Source: SPGG2 sp964194625 (GTDB lineage Bacteria > Pseudomonadota > Gammaproteobacteria > Acidiferrobacterales > SPGG2). From it: a DNA stretch of 53,215 nt. Shown piece by piece: positions 31,635 through 40,460 of the stretch. Position 1 is the first letter of the stretch. Each line of letters starts with the position of its first letter. The notes under the pieces were generated by a model. The model was not told where the DNA came from. It did not search any database and worked only from the letters and a program-made list of their open reading frames with translations. Location: positions 1 to 53,215 of the forward strand of contig CAXMNC010000153.1 of assembly GCA_964194625.1 (NCBI GenBank), in the 5' to 3' direction. A program made the position numbers and the translations under genes.

Positions 31635-32900
31635 ATGGGTAAGCGATCTACAATTTCGGCGGCCGAATGCGGGGACGGCGCAGCTGCCCTATCCGTCGAT
31701 GAGGCCCTGCAACACATCGCCAGCCAAGTGCAACCGGTAAGTGGGTTCGAGAAGGTTGCCCTTCGAAGCGCACTCGGCCGCGTGCTGGCCGAAGATATCT
31801 ATTCACCAATCGGCGTACCCGCCCACACTAATTCTGCTATGGACGGCTATGCCGTCAAGCACCGGGACCTACCACAAAGTGGTGTCACCAAACTAAAGCT
31901 GGTGGGCACCTCGTTGGCCGGCAAACCTTTCTCGGGGCCGGTGGCGCATGGTCAGTGCGTGCGTATCATGACCGGCGCCGTGATGCCTGACGGTACAGAT
32001 ACCGTCATCATGCAGGAACAGGTGGAGCGTGAAGGTGATACGGTGCGCGTCGGCGGTGACCACAAGGACGGCCAGAATGTGCGCGCGGCGGGCGAGGACT
32101 TACATAAGGGGCAGCTGGTGTTTGCAGCTGGCAAACAAGTGTCACCGCCGGAACTGGGGATGCTCGCATCGCTCGGCATGGCTGAAATTGTAGTGAAACG
32201 TCGGGTACGCGTTGCATTCTTTTCAACCGGCGATGAGCTGCGTTCGATTGGCGAGGCCTTGTCGACAGGAGAGATCTACGATAGCAATCGTTATACGTTG
32301 TTTGCAATGTTGTCTCGACTAGGTGTGGATATCATAGACATGGGTGTTGTGCGTGATGATCGCGAAGCCACCAAAGACGCATTCGTTGAAGCGGCGCGCA
32401 ATGCGGATGTCATCGTCACCTCAGGCGGTGTATCGGTTGGTGAGGCCGACTATGTAAAAGAGACGTTGGATGCCCTTGGCCGGGTAAGTTTCTGGCAGAT
32501 CGCCATGAAACCGGGTCGGCCGTTGGCGTTTGGACATGTCCAAGACGCGGTGTTCTTTGGCTTACCGGGTAACCCCGTTTCTGTGATGGTTACCTTCTAT
32601 CAGTTTGTTGCACCGGCTTTAAGGCGCATGATGGGACACAGTGATACCAATCCCGCGCCAACGTTTCGCGTGCGTTGCGAATCACGCCTAAAGAAAAGCC
32701 CTGGGCGCACGGAGTTTCAGCGCGCCCTACTTGAACGAGATGAAAAGGGAGAACTCGTTGTACGAAGCACTGGCCAACAGGGCTCAGGCTTGCTTCATTC
32801 TATGAGCAGCGCCAATTGTTTTGTAATCCTCCCGAGCGATTCAGCAACCGTCGAACCAGGAACCTTGGTAGAGGTGCAGCCATTTTATGGAATCATCTAA
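31635..32900 (+). CDS. moeA: Molybdopterin molybdotransferase MoeA
   Basis: MoeA inserts molybdate or tungstate into adenylylated molybdopterin. The 421 residues include NSAMDGYAV, GQCVRIMTGAVMPDGTDTVI, FFSTGDELRSIGE, GEIYDSNRY, VTSGGVSVGEADYVKE and KPGRPLAFG with GLPGNPVSV. These mark all main MoeA domains. It is the last gene of the tup-mob-moe operon. The adenylating partner moaB follows after a repeat-bearing gap. Confidence 0.96.
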   Translation: MGKRSTISAAECGDGAAALSVDEALQHIASQVQPVSGFEKVALRSALGRVLAEDIYSPIGVPAHTNSAMDGYAVKHRDLPQSGVTKLKLVGTSLAGKPFSGPVAHGQCVRIMTGAVMPDGTDTVIMQEQVEREGDTVRVGGDHKDGQNVRAAGEDLHKGQLVFAAGKQVSPPELGMLASLGMAEIVVKRRVRVAFFSTGDELRSIGEALSTGEIYDSNRYTLFAMLSRLGVDIIDMGVVRDDREATKDAFVEAARNADVIVTSGGVSVGEADYVKETLDALGRVSFWQIAMKPGRPLAFGHVQDAVFFGLPGNPVSVMVTFYQFVAPALRRMMGHSDTNPAPTFRVRCESRLKKSPGRTEFQRALLERDEKGELVVRSTGQQGSGLLHSMSSANCFVILPSDSATVEPGTLVEVQPFYGII

Positions 32901-32902
32901 GG

Positions 32903-32999
32903 CCGTGATTCGTGACTAGTGACTGGTATAGTTAAGTACTGATAGCGCGGTTGCCTTCACCAATCACTAGTTACTAGTTACCAATTACCAGTCACGACT
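32903..32999. repeat. Intergenic inverted element of reiterated TGACTAGTGA-like words
   Basis: The left arm (near 32905-32930) contains CGTGATTCGTGACTAGTGAC. The right arm (near 32958-32998) is its approximate complement with CACTAGTTACTAGTTACC and ATTACCAGTCACGA. About 30 bases separate them. The arms consist of degenerate 7-8 base words repeated in tandem. It ends ten bases before moaB, which has no clear ribosome site. Confidence 0.6.
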
Positions 33000-33008
33000 C
33001 AAGAAAAT

Positions 33009-33533
33009 ATGCCAGCCCAACAGAGACAGTTTATTCCCCTCAATATCGCGGTGCTGACAATTTCGGACAGCCGTACTGACAAGACCGATACCTCAGGTCA
33101 AGGGCTAGTGCAGCGTTTAACGGACGCCGGCCACAAGCTGGCTGAAAAGGTCATCGTGCCTGATCATATCTATCGTATTCGGGCTATCGTGGCACGCTGG
33201 ATTGCCGATGATGACATCCAAGTGGTAATCACTACCGGCGGTACCGGCGTCACCGGTCGAGACGGCACACCCGAAGCGATCAGTCCGTTGCTGGACAAAG
33301 AGATTGAGGGGTTTGGCGAGGTATTTCGGGCCGTTTCCTACGAGCAGATCAAAACGTCGACGTTACAGTCTCGTGCCCTAGCCGGTGTCAGTAATGGCAC
33401 TTATGTCTTTTGTGTACCGGGTTCCTCCGGGGCATGCAAAACGGCCTGGGATAAAGTGATTGCTCACCAGCTTGATTATCGTACGCGCCCCTGCAACTTG
33501 GTGGAGCTCATGCCCCGCCTTTTGGAGTCCTGA
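33009..33533 (+). CDS. moaB: Molybdopterin adenylyltransferase MoaB/MogA type
   Basis: Adenylates molybdopterin before metal insertion by MoeA. The 174-residue protein has the family marks IAVLTISDSRTDKTDTSG, VVITTGGTGVTGRDGTPEAI, GFGEVFRAVSYEQIKTSTLQ and VFCVPGSSGACKTAWD. It belongs to the MoaB rather than the longer MogA branch by its short N-terminus and the NLVELMPRL end. It follows moeA and completes the set moaA, B, C, D, E, moeA, mobA, B in this window. Confidence 0.93.
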   Translation: MPAQQRQFIPLNIAVLTISDSRTDKTDTSGQGLVQRLTDAGHKLAEKVIVPDHIYRIRAIVARWIADDDIQVVITTGGTGVTGRDGTPEAISPLLDKEIEGFGEVFRAVSYEQIKTSTLQSRALAGVSNGTYVFCVPGSSGACKTAWDKVIAHQLDYRTRPCNLVELMPRLLES

Positions 33534-33595
33534 GGTTTGTTGGTTCGCATCTGCGCGTCTAGCATAGATCCCATCTTCCTATCTTTTAGCCCAGC

Positions 33596-34342
33596 ATGCG
33601 GATACTGCTGAGTAACGATGATGGTTATTTAGCCGCAGGCTTAGCGGTGCTCGCCGATGCTTTGAAGCCGCTCGCTGAAGTCGAGGTCGTCGCACCCGAG
33701 CACGATCGTAGCGGTGCTAGCAACTCGCTAACCCTGAACCGACCATTGCGGGCCAAGCGGGGCGAGAATGGCTTCTTGTACGTAGACGGCACGCCGACCG
33801 ACTGCGTGCACCTGGCCATTACTGGTCTAATGGATCGCGAACCGGATATGGTGCTCGCCGGCATTAACCGGGGCGCCAACTTAGGCGACGACGTGCTGTA
33901 CTCGGGCACCGTGGCGGCCGCAATGGAAGGACGTTTTCTTGGGGCACCAGCGATGGCCATCTCGCTCGCCGGGGATAATGGACAACACTTCAGCACCGCG
34001 GCTGCGGTCACCGTACAGCTCCTGCGCAAATTACGTAACGACCCGTTGCCGGCCGATACAATCCTTAACGTTAATGTGCCTGATGTACCCCTGGATCAGA
34101 TTGCTGGCTTGGAGAGCACGCGCCTTGGCCATCGGCACAAATCGGAACCGGCCGTGCCGGCTACCGACCCTAACGGCGAACCCATATACTGGGTCGGTCC
34201 CGCCGGGGCCGAAGCTGATGCTGGTCCTGGTACCGATTTCGATGCCGTCAAACGCGGTTTCGTTTCTGTAACTCCATTACACGTCGATCTAACTCGTTAT
34301 GCTGCCCTTGAACAGGTTTCATCGTGGTTAAGCCGAGGCTGA
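33596..34342 (+). CDS. surE: 5'/3'-nucleotidase SurE
   Basis: A survival-associated metal-dependent nucleotidase that removes phosphate from nucleoside monophosphates. The active-site start MRILLSNDDGYLAAG with paired aspartates, the Asn in SGASNSLTLNRPLR, and GTPTDCVHLAI with INRGANLGDDVLYSGTV are all present in 248 residues. It opens the conserved surE-pcm-nlpD-rpoS block. Confidence 0.97.
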   Translation: MRILLSNDDGYLAAGLAVLADALKPLAEVEVVAPEHDRSGASNSLTLNRPLRAKRGENGFLYVDGTPTDCVHLAITGLMDREPDMVLAGINRGANLGDDVLYSGTVAAAMEGRFLGAPAMAISLAGDNGQHFSTAAAVTVQLLRKLRNDPLPADTILNVNVPDVPLDQIAGLESTRLGHRHKSEPAVPATDPNGEPIYWVGPAGAEADAGPGTDFDAVKRGFVSVTPLHVDLTRYAALEQVSSWLSRG

Positions 34343-34346
34343 AACA

Positions 34347-35012
34347 ATGACTGGCTCATCGACCGGGATCGGCATGACTTCTCAACGGACACGAGACCGC
34401 CTAATCAAGCGATTACACGATATGGGCATAGTCGATCAGCGCGTGCTTGAGGCGATTCGACAAACGCCACGTCATTTGTTCGTGGAAGAGGCACTAGCGA
34501 GTCGTGCGTACGAAGATACCGCACTACCGATTGGCTATGGGCAAACGATCTCGCAGCCCTATATCGTTGCACTTATGACCCAGACGTTGTTGGCTGGGGG
34601 GCCCATGAGAACGGTGCTAGAAGTCGGAGGCGGCTCCGGCTATCAGACGGCGCTGCTGGCCGGCTTGGTCGATGAAGTCTATTCGGTGGAACGTATTGGC
34701 CCGCTGATGCACATCGCGCGGCAGCGGCTGTTTAGTTCGGGCTATCGCAATATTCACTATAAGGTATCGGATGGCAGCTGGGGTTGGCCTGAGCATGCAC
34801 CCTACGATGGCATCATGGTCACTGCGGCCCCGGTCGACGTCCCGGAAACGTTGCTGCAGCAACTTGCGACTGGCGGACGCATGGTTATTCCAGTGGGTGC
34901 TGCCGATAGCCAGGAGCTATTGCTGATAACGGCCAACGACGAAGGTGTGTCGAGAACGCATGTCGAACACGTGAATTTTGTTCCGCTAATTAGTGGGCGG
35001 GGCCAACCCTAG
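34347..35012 (+). CDS. pcm: Protein-L-isoaspartate O-methyltransferase
   Basis: Repairs isoaspartyl residues in aged proteins using S-adenosylmethionine. Motifs are PRHLFVEEALASRAYEDTAL, PIGYGQTISQPYIVALMT, the SAM loop VLEVGGGSGYQTALLA and YDGIMVTAAPVDVPE. The first nine residues are not conserved, and an ATG at 34374 may be the true start. It lies four bases after surE and overlaps the upstream extension of nlpD. Confidence 0.96.
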   Translation: MTGSSTGIGMTSQRTRDRLIKRLHDMGIVDQRVLEAIRQTPRHLFVEEALASRAYEDTALPIGYGQTISQPYIVALMTQTLLAGGPMRTVLEVGGGSGYQTALLAGLVDEVYSVERIGPLMHIARQRLFSSGYRNIHYKVSDGSWGWPEHAPYDGIMVTAAPVDVPETLLQQLATGGRMVIPVGAADSQELLLITANDEGVSRTHVEHVNFVPLISGRGQP

Positions 35013-35028
35013 TACTCGTCACGGTGTC

Positions 35029-35928
35029 ATGTGCCCTGAGCTATTGTCAAGACTCGTATGCTTACTAGGTATCTTGTTATTGGCTGCGTGCGGTGGCAAC
35101 AAACCATTTGTGCCAATCACGGAGGAGAGTACGCCGCAACGCTATCCGGAATCGGAGTATCGCACCGTAGCGGCGGCGGATACGTTGTATAGCATTGCCT
35201 GGGAGGCTGGCCGTGATTATCGTGACCTAGCGAAGTGGAATTCGATTAGGCCCCCGTATATCGTTAGGCCCGGACAAAGAATTCGGCTATTTCCACCGTC
35301 CTACGGGAAGAAGTCGGTTGCTAGTGGGTATCGGGTAGTAGTGGCCGGTGACACCCTGTATAGCATCGCCGCCGATGTGGGTATTCACTATCGACAGCTC
35401 GCCGAGTGGAACAATATCAGACACCCCTATGTGATTAGGCCCGGCCAGCGCTTACGCGTCACCAGACCTGACAAGCTAGCGACGGCAACACAACAGCGCT
35501 CAACTAAGTCGCCATCTCGACCGAAAACACTATCTAAAGCCCCACCCAAGGCAGCGGCAACCGGCCCGTGGGTCTGGCCGACAGATGGGCCGATTCTGGC
35601 ACGTTTTACGCCTAACGGCGCTAACAAAGGACTGGACATCGGCGGTAAACGCGGCCAAACAGTACGGGCCGCCGCCGCCGGTCGAGTGGTTTATCAGGGT
35701 AGTGGACTTCGTGGATATGGTCAGCTTATTATCGTGAAACACAATGGTGAGTTTCTCAGCGCGTATGCCCATTGCGACCGGATTTATGCTGAAGAAGGTG
35801 ATGTGATTAAAGTAGGTCAGAAGATCGCCGCCATGGGCGGTAGCGGTGCTGATCGCGTAAAGTTGCACTTTGAGATTCGCTACCGCGGTTCTCCTGTCGA
35901 TCCACTCAAGTACCTTCCTAGAAAGTAG
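35029..35928 (+). CDS. nlpD: NlpD-type lipoprotein with LysM domains and degenerate M23 domain
   Basis: An outer-membrane lipoprotein that activates cell-division amidases. The ATG at 35029 gives a lipobox signal (LVCLLGILLLAACGG). Two LysM domains follow (YRTVAAADTLYSIAWEAG and YRVVVAGDTLYSIAADVG). The M23 region begins NKGLDIGGKRGQTV, with Asn instead of the first zinc His. It keeps AYAHCD and LHFEIRYRGSPVDPL, so it is a catalytically inactive NlpD/EnvC-type regulator, as in E. coli. A GTG at 34993 would give a longer, less likely start. In enterics the rpoS promoter lies within this gene. Confidence 0.93.
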   Translation: MCPELLSRLVCLLGILLLAACGGNKPFVPITEESTPQRYPESEYRTVAAADTLYSIAWEAGRDYRDLAKWNSIRPPYIVRPGQRIRLFPPSYGKKSVASGYRVVVAGDTLYSIAADVGIHYRQLAEWNNIRHPYVIRPGQRLRVTRPDKLATATQQRSTKSPSRPKTLSKAPPKAAATGPWVWPTDGPILARFTPNGANKGLDIGGKRGQTVRAAAAGRVVYQGSGLRGYGQLIIVKHNGEFLSAYAHCDRIYAEEGDVIKVGQKIAAMGGSGADRVKLHFEIRYRGSPVDPLKYLPRK

Positions 35929-35932
35929 GTCT

Positions 35933-36928
35933 ATGCCTCCTCGGAAACCAACCCGTAAACGCGAAAAGAAAGGCGTCAAGTCGGCAGTAGCGTCTGCAGT
36001 AGAAGAGAACGAAGAAGAAAGTACTGATACCACGGAATCGGAGGCTGACGGCAAAGTCAAAGAAAAAAAAAGTAAAGACGCGACCCGCGAAATCAGCCAC
36101 CAGGCTGATGCCACCCGTCTTTATCTCAAGGAGATAGGGTTTTCTGCGCTGCTTTCGGCCGAGGAAGAGGTCTATTACTCACGGCGTGCGCAAAAAGGCG
36201 ACGAAGATTCGCGCAAGCGCATGATAGAGAGCAATCTCCGGCTAGTCGTAAAAATCGCACGGCGCTACATGAATCGCGGGTTGGCGTTACTCGATTTGAT
36301 CGAGGAAGGGAACCTGGGATTGATGCGCGCGGTTGAGAAATTCGACCCGGAACGTGGTTTTCGCTTTTCGACGTACGCAACTTGGTGGATTCGGCAGACT
36401 ATTGAGCGCGGAATCATGAACCAAACTCGTACCATAAGACTGCCAGTTCACGTATTGAAGGAGATTAATATCTACCAACGGGCGGCCCGACATCTTTCGC
36501 AGAAACTTGACCATGACCCCACCCCAGAGGAAGTTGCCGATTTATTGGATAAGCCTATCGAAGACGTCAAGGGCATGCTTGGACTAACGGAGCGTGTTTC
36601 ATCGGTAGATGCACCTCTAGATGAAGATCCTGACCGATCGCTGCTTGATGCTATCACCGACGAACAGACGCAGGATCCCGAAAAACTACTGCATCGGGAA
36701 GACCTGCAATTGCAGATAGAGACTTGGCTTGGTGAACTTAACGACAAACAGCGTGAGGTCGTAGAACGCCGTTTCGGTTTAAATTCAAGAGAAACCTCTA
36801 CGCTGGAAGAAGTCGGCGCGGATATTGGTGTCACCCGTGAACGTGTCCGACAAATTCAGGTAGAGGCATTGCGACGTTTGCGGGTACTACTTGAGAAAGC
36901 CGGCTACTCCATAGAGTCTTTGTTTTAA
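35933..36928 (+). CDS. rpoS: RNA polymerase sigma factor RpoS
   Basis: The stationary-phase/stress sigma factor. After an acidic/basic N-terminal 55 residues come region 1.2 (DATRLYLKEIGFSALLSAEEE), region 2 (NLRLVVKIARRYMNRGLALLDLIEEGN and FRFSTYATWWIRQTIER), region 3 and region 4 (VGADIGVTRERVRQIQVEAL). ATG 35933 follows a weak AAAGTAGG. The charged N-terminus (many Lys and Glu) is longer than in E. coli. Gene order with nlpD supports the assignment over RpoD or RpoH. Confidence 0.96.
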   Translation: MPPRKPTRKREKKGVKSAVASAVEENEEESTDTTESEADGKVKEKKSKDATREISHQADATRLYLKEIGFSALLSAEEEVYYSRRAQKGDEDSRKRMIESNLRLVVKIARRYMNRGLALLDLIEEGNLGLMRAVEKFDPERGFRFSTYATWWIRQTIERGIMNQTRTIRLPVHVLKEINIYQRAARHLSQKLDHDPTPEEVADLLDKPIEDVKGMLGLTERVSSVDAPLDEDPDRSLLDAITDEQTQDPEKLLHREDLQLQIETWLGELNDKQREVVERRFGLNSRETSTLEEVGADIGVTRERVRQIQVEALRRLRVLLEKAGYSIESLF

Positions 36929-36936
36929 CGGCTTAA

Positions 36937-37021
36937 CACCCAACGCAGAGACGCAAAGGCGCAAAGTTTTATTGTTCAAAAAGTTGTTTTTCTTTGCGTC
37001 TTGGCGCCTTCGCGTTGAGTA
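36937..37021. repeat. Intergenic inverted element of ACGCAAAG-type words
   Basis: The left arm contains AACGCAGAGACGCAAAGGCG and the right arm CTTTGCGTCTTGGCGCCTTC, nearly complementary over about 30 bases with a short A/T-rich middle. It could act as a bidirectional terminator between convergent rpoS and the Mth938-like gene. Similar word-type elements occur elsewhere in the window. Confidence 0.6.
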
Positions 37022-37037
37022 GTTGGCTTTTTTCAGA

Positions 37038-37433
37038 CTAGGCCGAAGCCGGTTCTTCTTCGATCATGAGCAAAGCCGCCACCACTTTACGCCCTTCGCT
37101 CATCAAAATGTTATACGTACGGCAAGCTGCGCCGGTGTCCATCACTTCAAATCCGACGTTTGCATCGATCAATGCCCTTGTAACTGCTGGCGATGGAAAC
37201 TGCAGATATTTGCCTGTTCCCAGGATAACCAATTCCGGTTCCAACGCCACTAGGGTTTCGAAATAGCTCGTATCCAGATCGTGGAATGATTGTGGGGGCC
37301 AATCGCTGATGATTTTGGTAGGCGTTACGACCAAGCTGGCGTGATACACGCCGTCTCTAATTTTAACCTGACCCGGCCCGTAAGATCGGATCACATTGGC
37401 GTCCGGGTCGGCGTTATCGATCTGAATCTTCAA
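37038..37433 (-). CDS. Mth938-like / NDUFAF3-type domain protein
   Basis: A 131-residue soluble protein of the DUF498 fold family. YGPGQVKIRDGVYHASLVVTP, ELVILGTGKYLQFP and VGFEVMDTGAACRTYNILMSEGRKVVAALL are characteristic. Eukaryotic relatives (NDUFAF3) assist complex I assembly. The bacterial role is unclear. It is convergent with rpoS and divergent from hom. The sequence shows no catalytic motif. Confidence 0.85.
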   Translation of the reverse strand: MKIQIDNADPDANVIRSYGPGQVKIRDGVYHASLVVTPTKIISDWPPQSFHDLDTSYFETLVALEPELVILGTGKYLQFPSPAVTRALIDANVGFEVMDTGAACRTYNILMSEGRKVVAALLMIEEEPASA

Positions 37434-37477
37434 CTATGATCTTCCCAGCCGACGTGGCCCGCAGCGTTGACCGACGA

Positions 37478-37506
37478 TTGACACACGTTGTGGCCATCGA
37501 TATGGT
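37478..37506 (+). promoter_or_regulatory. Candidate sigma-70 promoter of hom
   Basis: TTGACA and TATGGT are separated by 17 bases, giving a perfect -35 and a fair -10. Transcription would start about 65 bases before the hom ATG. Confidence 0.45.
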
Positions 37507-37578
37507 TCATGGCTTTTTGACGATCGCGAGTAAGGGTTCTCGACAGTATCATTATTAGCAGCTCCGCGGCATGCCTAG

Positions 37579-38940
37579 ATGCGCAAAGTGATGAAAAACA
37601 GTGAGGAGAAGACAGCGTTGCGACCAGTAAGGATTGGCATTCTCGGCTTGGGAACGGTCGGTTGTGGGACGGTTAACGTATTGTTGCGCAATGGCTCAGA
37701 GATTACCCGGCGTGCCGGTCGGAGTCTCCACGTAATCCGGGCCTCCGTGCGTGACCTGCAAAAACGACGGTCATGCTCAGTCGATAATATCAGCCTAACT
37801 CAAGATGCGGATAGTATCGTTAATGACCCGGATGTGGATGTCATTGTTGAGCTCATCGGTGGGCATGATCCGGCTCGGCAACTCGTATTGCAAGCTATCG
37901 CGGCGGGTAAACATATAGTAACGGCTAACAAAGCATTGATCGCCGTTCACGGCAACGAAATCTTTCGTGCTGCACAAGAGCAGGGCGTAATGGTTGCTTT
38001 TGAGGCGGCGGTCGGCGGCGGTATACCCATCATTAAGGCGATTCGTGAAGGGCTGTCTGGTAATCGTATTGAATGGGTGGCTGGAATCATCAATGGTACC
38101 GGAAACTTCATACTTACGGAGATGCGTGACAGGGGACGTAGCTTCGATGAAGCTCTAGCCGATGCTCAACGTCTCGGGTACGCAGAAGCCGATCCGTCTT
38201 TCGACGTTGAAGGAATCGACGCCGCCCACAAGCTGACGATTCTTGCCTCTATCGCATTTGGGATCCCGCTACAGTTTGATAAGACTTATACGGAAGGCAT
38301 CGCTGGCGTTGCGCGGGCTGACGTGAAATATGCGGAGGAGCTTGGTTATCGGATTAAACATTTGGGAATTGCCCGACGCGGCGACGACAGCGTCGAATTA
38401 CGGGTGCACCCCACTCTCATTCCGGAGCGGCGTTTGATTGCCAGCGTCGATGGAATAATGAACGCTATCTTAATAAAAGGTGACGCGCTGGGACCGACCA
38501 TGTACTACGGGGCCGGCGCCGGTGCGGATCCGACTGCTTCTGCCATTGTTGCCGATTTGGTCGATGTGGTGCGCACGCTTACGACAGACCCCAATAACCG
38601 GGTTCCACACTTAGCCTTTCAGCCTGATGCGTTATCGGATTTAAGGATTCTGTCGATGGAGGATGTGCAGACTTCGTACTACCTGCGGATGCAGGCGCGT
38701 GATCGGCCCGGGGTACTGGCAGAGATTGCGCAGTTGCTGGCTAGCCAACAAATAAGTATAGAAGCAGTGATTCAAAAGGAACCGGCCGAAGGCGAGAACG
38801 TAGTGCCGCTAATAATGCTTACCCATCGAGTGCTGGAGAAGAATATGAACGCTGCGCTCACACAGATTGAAGCCCTCGACAGTATTCAGGGCAAGGTCGT
38901 GCGCCTGCGCATGGAGCACCTGGACAGCGGCTGGAAGTAG
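37579..38940 (+). CDS. hom: Homoserine dehydrogenase
   Basis: Reduces aspartate semialdehyde to homoserine for threonine and methionine. The 453-residue monofunctional form has an NAD(P)-binding start (RIGILGLGTVGCGTVNVLL), HIVTANKALIAVHGNEIF, FEAAVGGGIPIIKAIREGL with NRIEWVAGIINGTGNF, and EADPSFDVEGIDAAHKL. A C-terminal ACT domain (MQARDRPGVLAEIAQLLASQ) is typical of threonine feedback control. thrC follows after 219 bases. Confidence 0.96.
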   Translation: MRKVMKNSEEKTALRPVRIGILGLGTVGCGTVNVLLRNGSEITRRAGRSLHVIRASVRDLQKRRSCSVDNISLTQDADSIVNDPDVDVIVELIGGHDPARQLVLQAIAAGKHIVTANKALIAVHGNEIFRAAQEQGVMVAFEAAVGGGIPIIKAIREGLSGNRIEWVAGIINGTGNFILTEMRDRGRSFDEALADAQRLGYAEADPSFDVEGIDAAHKLTILASIAFGIPLQFDKTYTEGIAGVARADVKYAEELGYRIKHLGIARRGDDSVELRVHPTLIPERRLIASVDGIMNAILIKGDALGPTMYYGAGAGADPTASAIVADLVDVVRTLTTDPNNRVPHLAFQPDALSDLRILSMEDVQTSYYLRMQARDRPGVLAEIAQLLASQQISIEAVIQKEPAEGENVVPLIMLTHRVLEKNMNAALTQIEALDSIQGKVVRLRMEHLDSGWK

Positions 38941-39001
38941 CTTTGTGGATCATGATGGCCGCTCATCCGGATCCATCCGCCCGCGGCACTTGTGCTTCTG
39001 A

Positions 39002-39049
39002 CCTCCATGGACGGAGGAAATGCAAAGGGATTGTAGGAACAATCCTTGC
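39002..39049. repeat. Two adjacent hairpins downstream of hom
   Basis: CCTCC-N6-GGAGG (39002-39017) is followed by GCAAAGGGATTGT against ACAATCCTTGC (39022-39049) with a four-base loop. Neither is followed by a T tract, so they are not typical terminators. They may act as an attenuator-like or RNA-stabilising structure between hom and thrC. Confidence 0.45.
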
Positions 39050-39059
39050 CATGCACATC

Positions 39060-39156
39060 GCGTGAACCGTTATAGTAAGCGATCAGTCAAGAATCCCTTG
39101 TAGTGGTGGTTCATGATTTACGGTTAACGATTCACAGTTTACGGTTAACGACTAAA
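39060..39156. repeat. Intergenic element of ACGGTTAACGATTCAC-type words
   Basis: The right side (39118-39150) carries TTTACGGTTAACGATTCAC and a second TTTACGGTTAACGAC in tandem. The left side (39061-39075) has the inverse GTGAACCGTTATAG. The word ACGGTTAAC also appears in the element at 44103-44325. It runs to within a few bases of the thrC ATG. Confidence 0.55.
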
Positions 39157-39159
39157 AAA

Positions 39160-40224
39160 ATGTACACGGGTATCATAGATCATTATCGCAAGTATTTACC
39201 TGTCAACGACGACACGCCGATTGTTAGCCTGAACGAAGGCGACACGCCGCTTATCCGCTTAGACAACATACCGCGCCCACTCGGCAAGGAGGTTGAGTTA
39301 TACGTTAAGTTCGAAGGCCAAAATCCTACCGGGTCATTCAAGGATCGAGGCATGACGATGGCGGTGAGTAAGGCAGTGGAAAAGGGCAGTCGCGCCATCA
39401 TTTGCGCGTCTACCGGGAATACTTCGGCGGCCGCTGCTGCTTATGCAGCGCGTGCGGGCATTCGCTGTTTCGTACTCATCCCGGATGGCAAGATCGCCCT
39501 TGGTAAACTCGCCCAGGCGATGATGCATGGATCGGTCGTGATTCAAATCCAGGGTAACTTCGATGATGGCATGCGTTTAGTTAAAGAAGTTGCCCAGCGA
39601 GCGCCAGTAACAATCGTAAACTCAATCAATCCCTTACGTCTACAGGGCCAAAAAACAATCAGCTTTGAAATCATCGATGCGCTTGGGACAGCCCCCGATT
39701 ATCATTGCCTGCCGGTTGGTAACGCCGGGAACATTAGCGCCCACTGGCTGGGATATTGTGAGTATATGGAAGCTGGCCTAACTGATTCTCGGCCAGTGCT
39801 CGCAGGTTACCAGGCCTTTGGGGCGGCACCTTTTATACTAGGGCAGAAGGTTGATCGTCCAGAAACGGTGGCCACGGCGATTCGTATCGGTGATCCCCAG
39901 TCTTGGGACAAGGCCTGGCAAGCGAGCAGGGCTTCCAATGGTTGGTTTGATAGATTTAGAGATGAAGAGATTCTTGAGATGCAGCACGAGTTGGCGCAGC
40001 GCGAAGGTATTTTTTGTGAGCCAGCGTCGGCGATTTCGCTCCTGGGCGCGTTACACGACATCAAGAAGGGAAAGATACCGGAAGGTAAACGTGTAGTGTG
40101 CACACTGACCGGGCATGGCCTCAAAGATCCTGACGCGGCCATCAAGCAGAGTTCTGGGACGAGGTTGAAGGTTAAGCCGACGCTAGATTCAGTGCGAGCC
40201 GCGATTCTTGATAATATGGACTGA
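39160..40224 (+). CDS. thrC: Threonine synthase
   Basis: A pyridoxal-phosphate enzyme making threonine from phosphohomoserine. The 354-residue short form has EGDTPLIRLDNIP, the PLP-lysine motif PTGSFKDRGMTMAVSKA, ASTGNTSAAAAAYAARAG, the glycine-rich PVGNAGNISAHWLGY and the end CTLTGHGLKDPD. ATG 39160 is the natural start; the upstream frame would lie within the repeat element. No ribosome site is visible because the repeat abuts the start. It pairs with hom, while homoserine kinase is not in the window. Confidence 0.95.
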   Translation: MYTGIIDHYRKYLPVNDDTPIVSLNEGDTPLIRLDNIPRPLGKEVELYVKFEGQNPTGSFKDRGMTMAVSKAVEKGSRAIICASTGNTSAAAAAYAARAGIRCFVLIPDGKIALGKLAQAMMHGSVVIQIQGNFDDGMRLVKEVAQRAPVTIVNSINPLRLQGQKTISFEIIDALGTAPDYHCLPVGNAGNISAHWLGYCEYMEAGLTDSRPVLAGYQAFGAAPFILGQKVDRPETVATAIRIGDPQSWDKAWQASRASNGWFDRFRDEEILEMQHELAQREGIFCEPASAISLLGALHDIKKGKIPEGKRVVCTLTGHGLKDPDAAIKQSSGTRLKVKPTLDSVRAAILDNMD

Positions 40225-40460
40225 CGCCGGCTGTCCGCTTTGTTAAAGAAGAATGGTAGATAGTTTTAGTAAGCATCTAAAATAAAAAGACAATTTATCT
40301 CGCCCTTTCGGGAAATAAAAATCCAGCTGACGATTGCCCTGCACAATGGCATACTCGCGGGCGGCCAGGACGCTGGCATTAGCGCCAACGGAAGGGAACC
40401 CAAAGATTACAGGCGGATTGCAGTAGCTCGGCACAGCGCGGTTGGTCTAAGGGGGTAAGA

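Noticed and set aside
39020..39103. 27-codon frame behind GGAGG between hom and thrC
   Set aside because: The GGAGG is part of a hairpin, and the peptide lacks a run of threonine or isoleucine codons that an attenuator would need.
40243..40434. 63-codon minus-strand frame between thrC and the exported protein gene
   Set aside because: No ribosome site, no recognised motif, and only one short frame. It might be a gene fragment, but the evidence is too thin.
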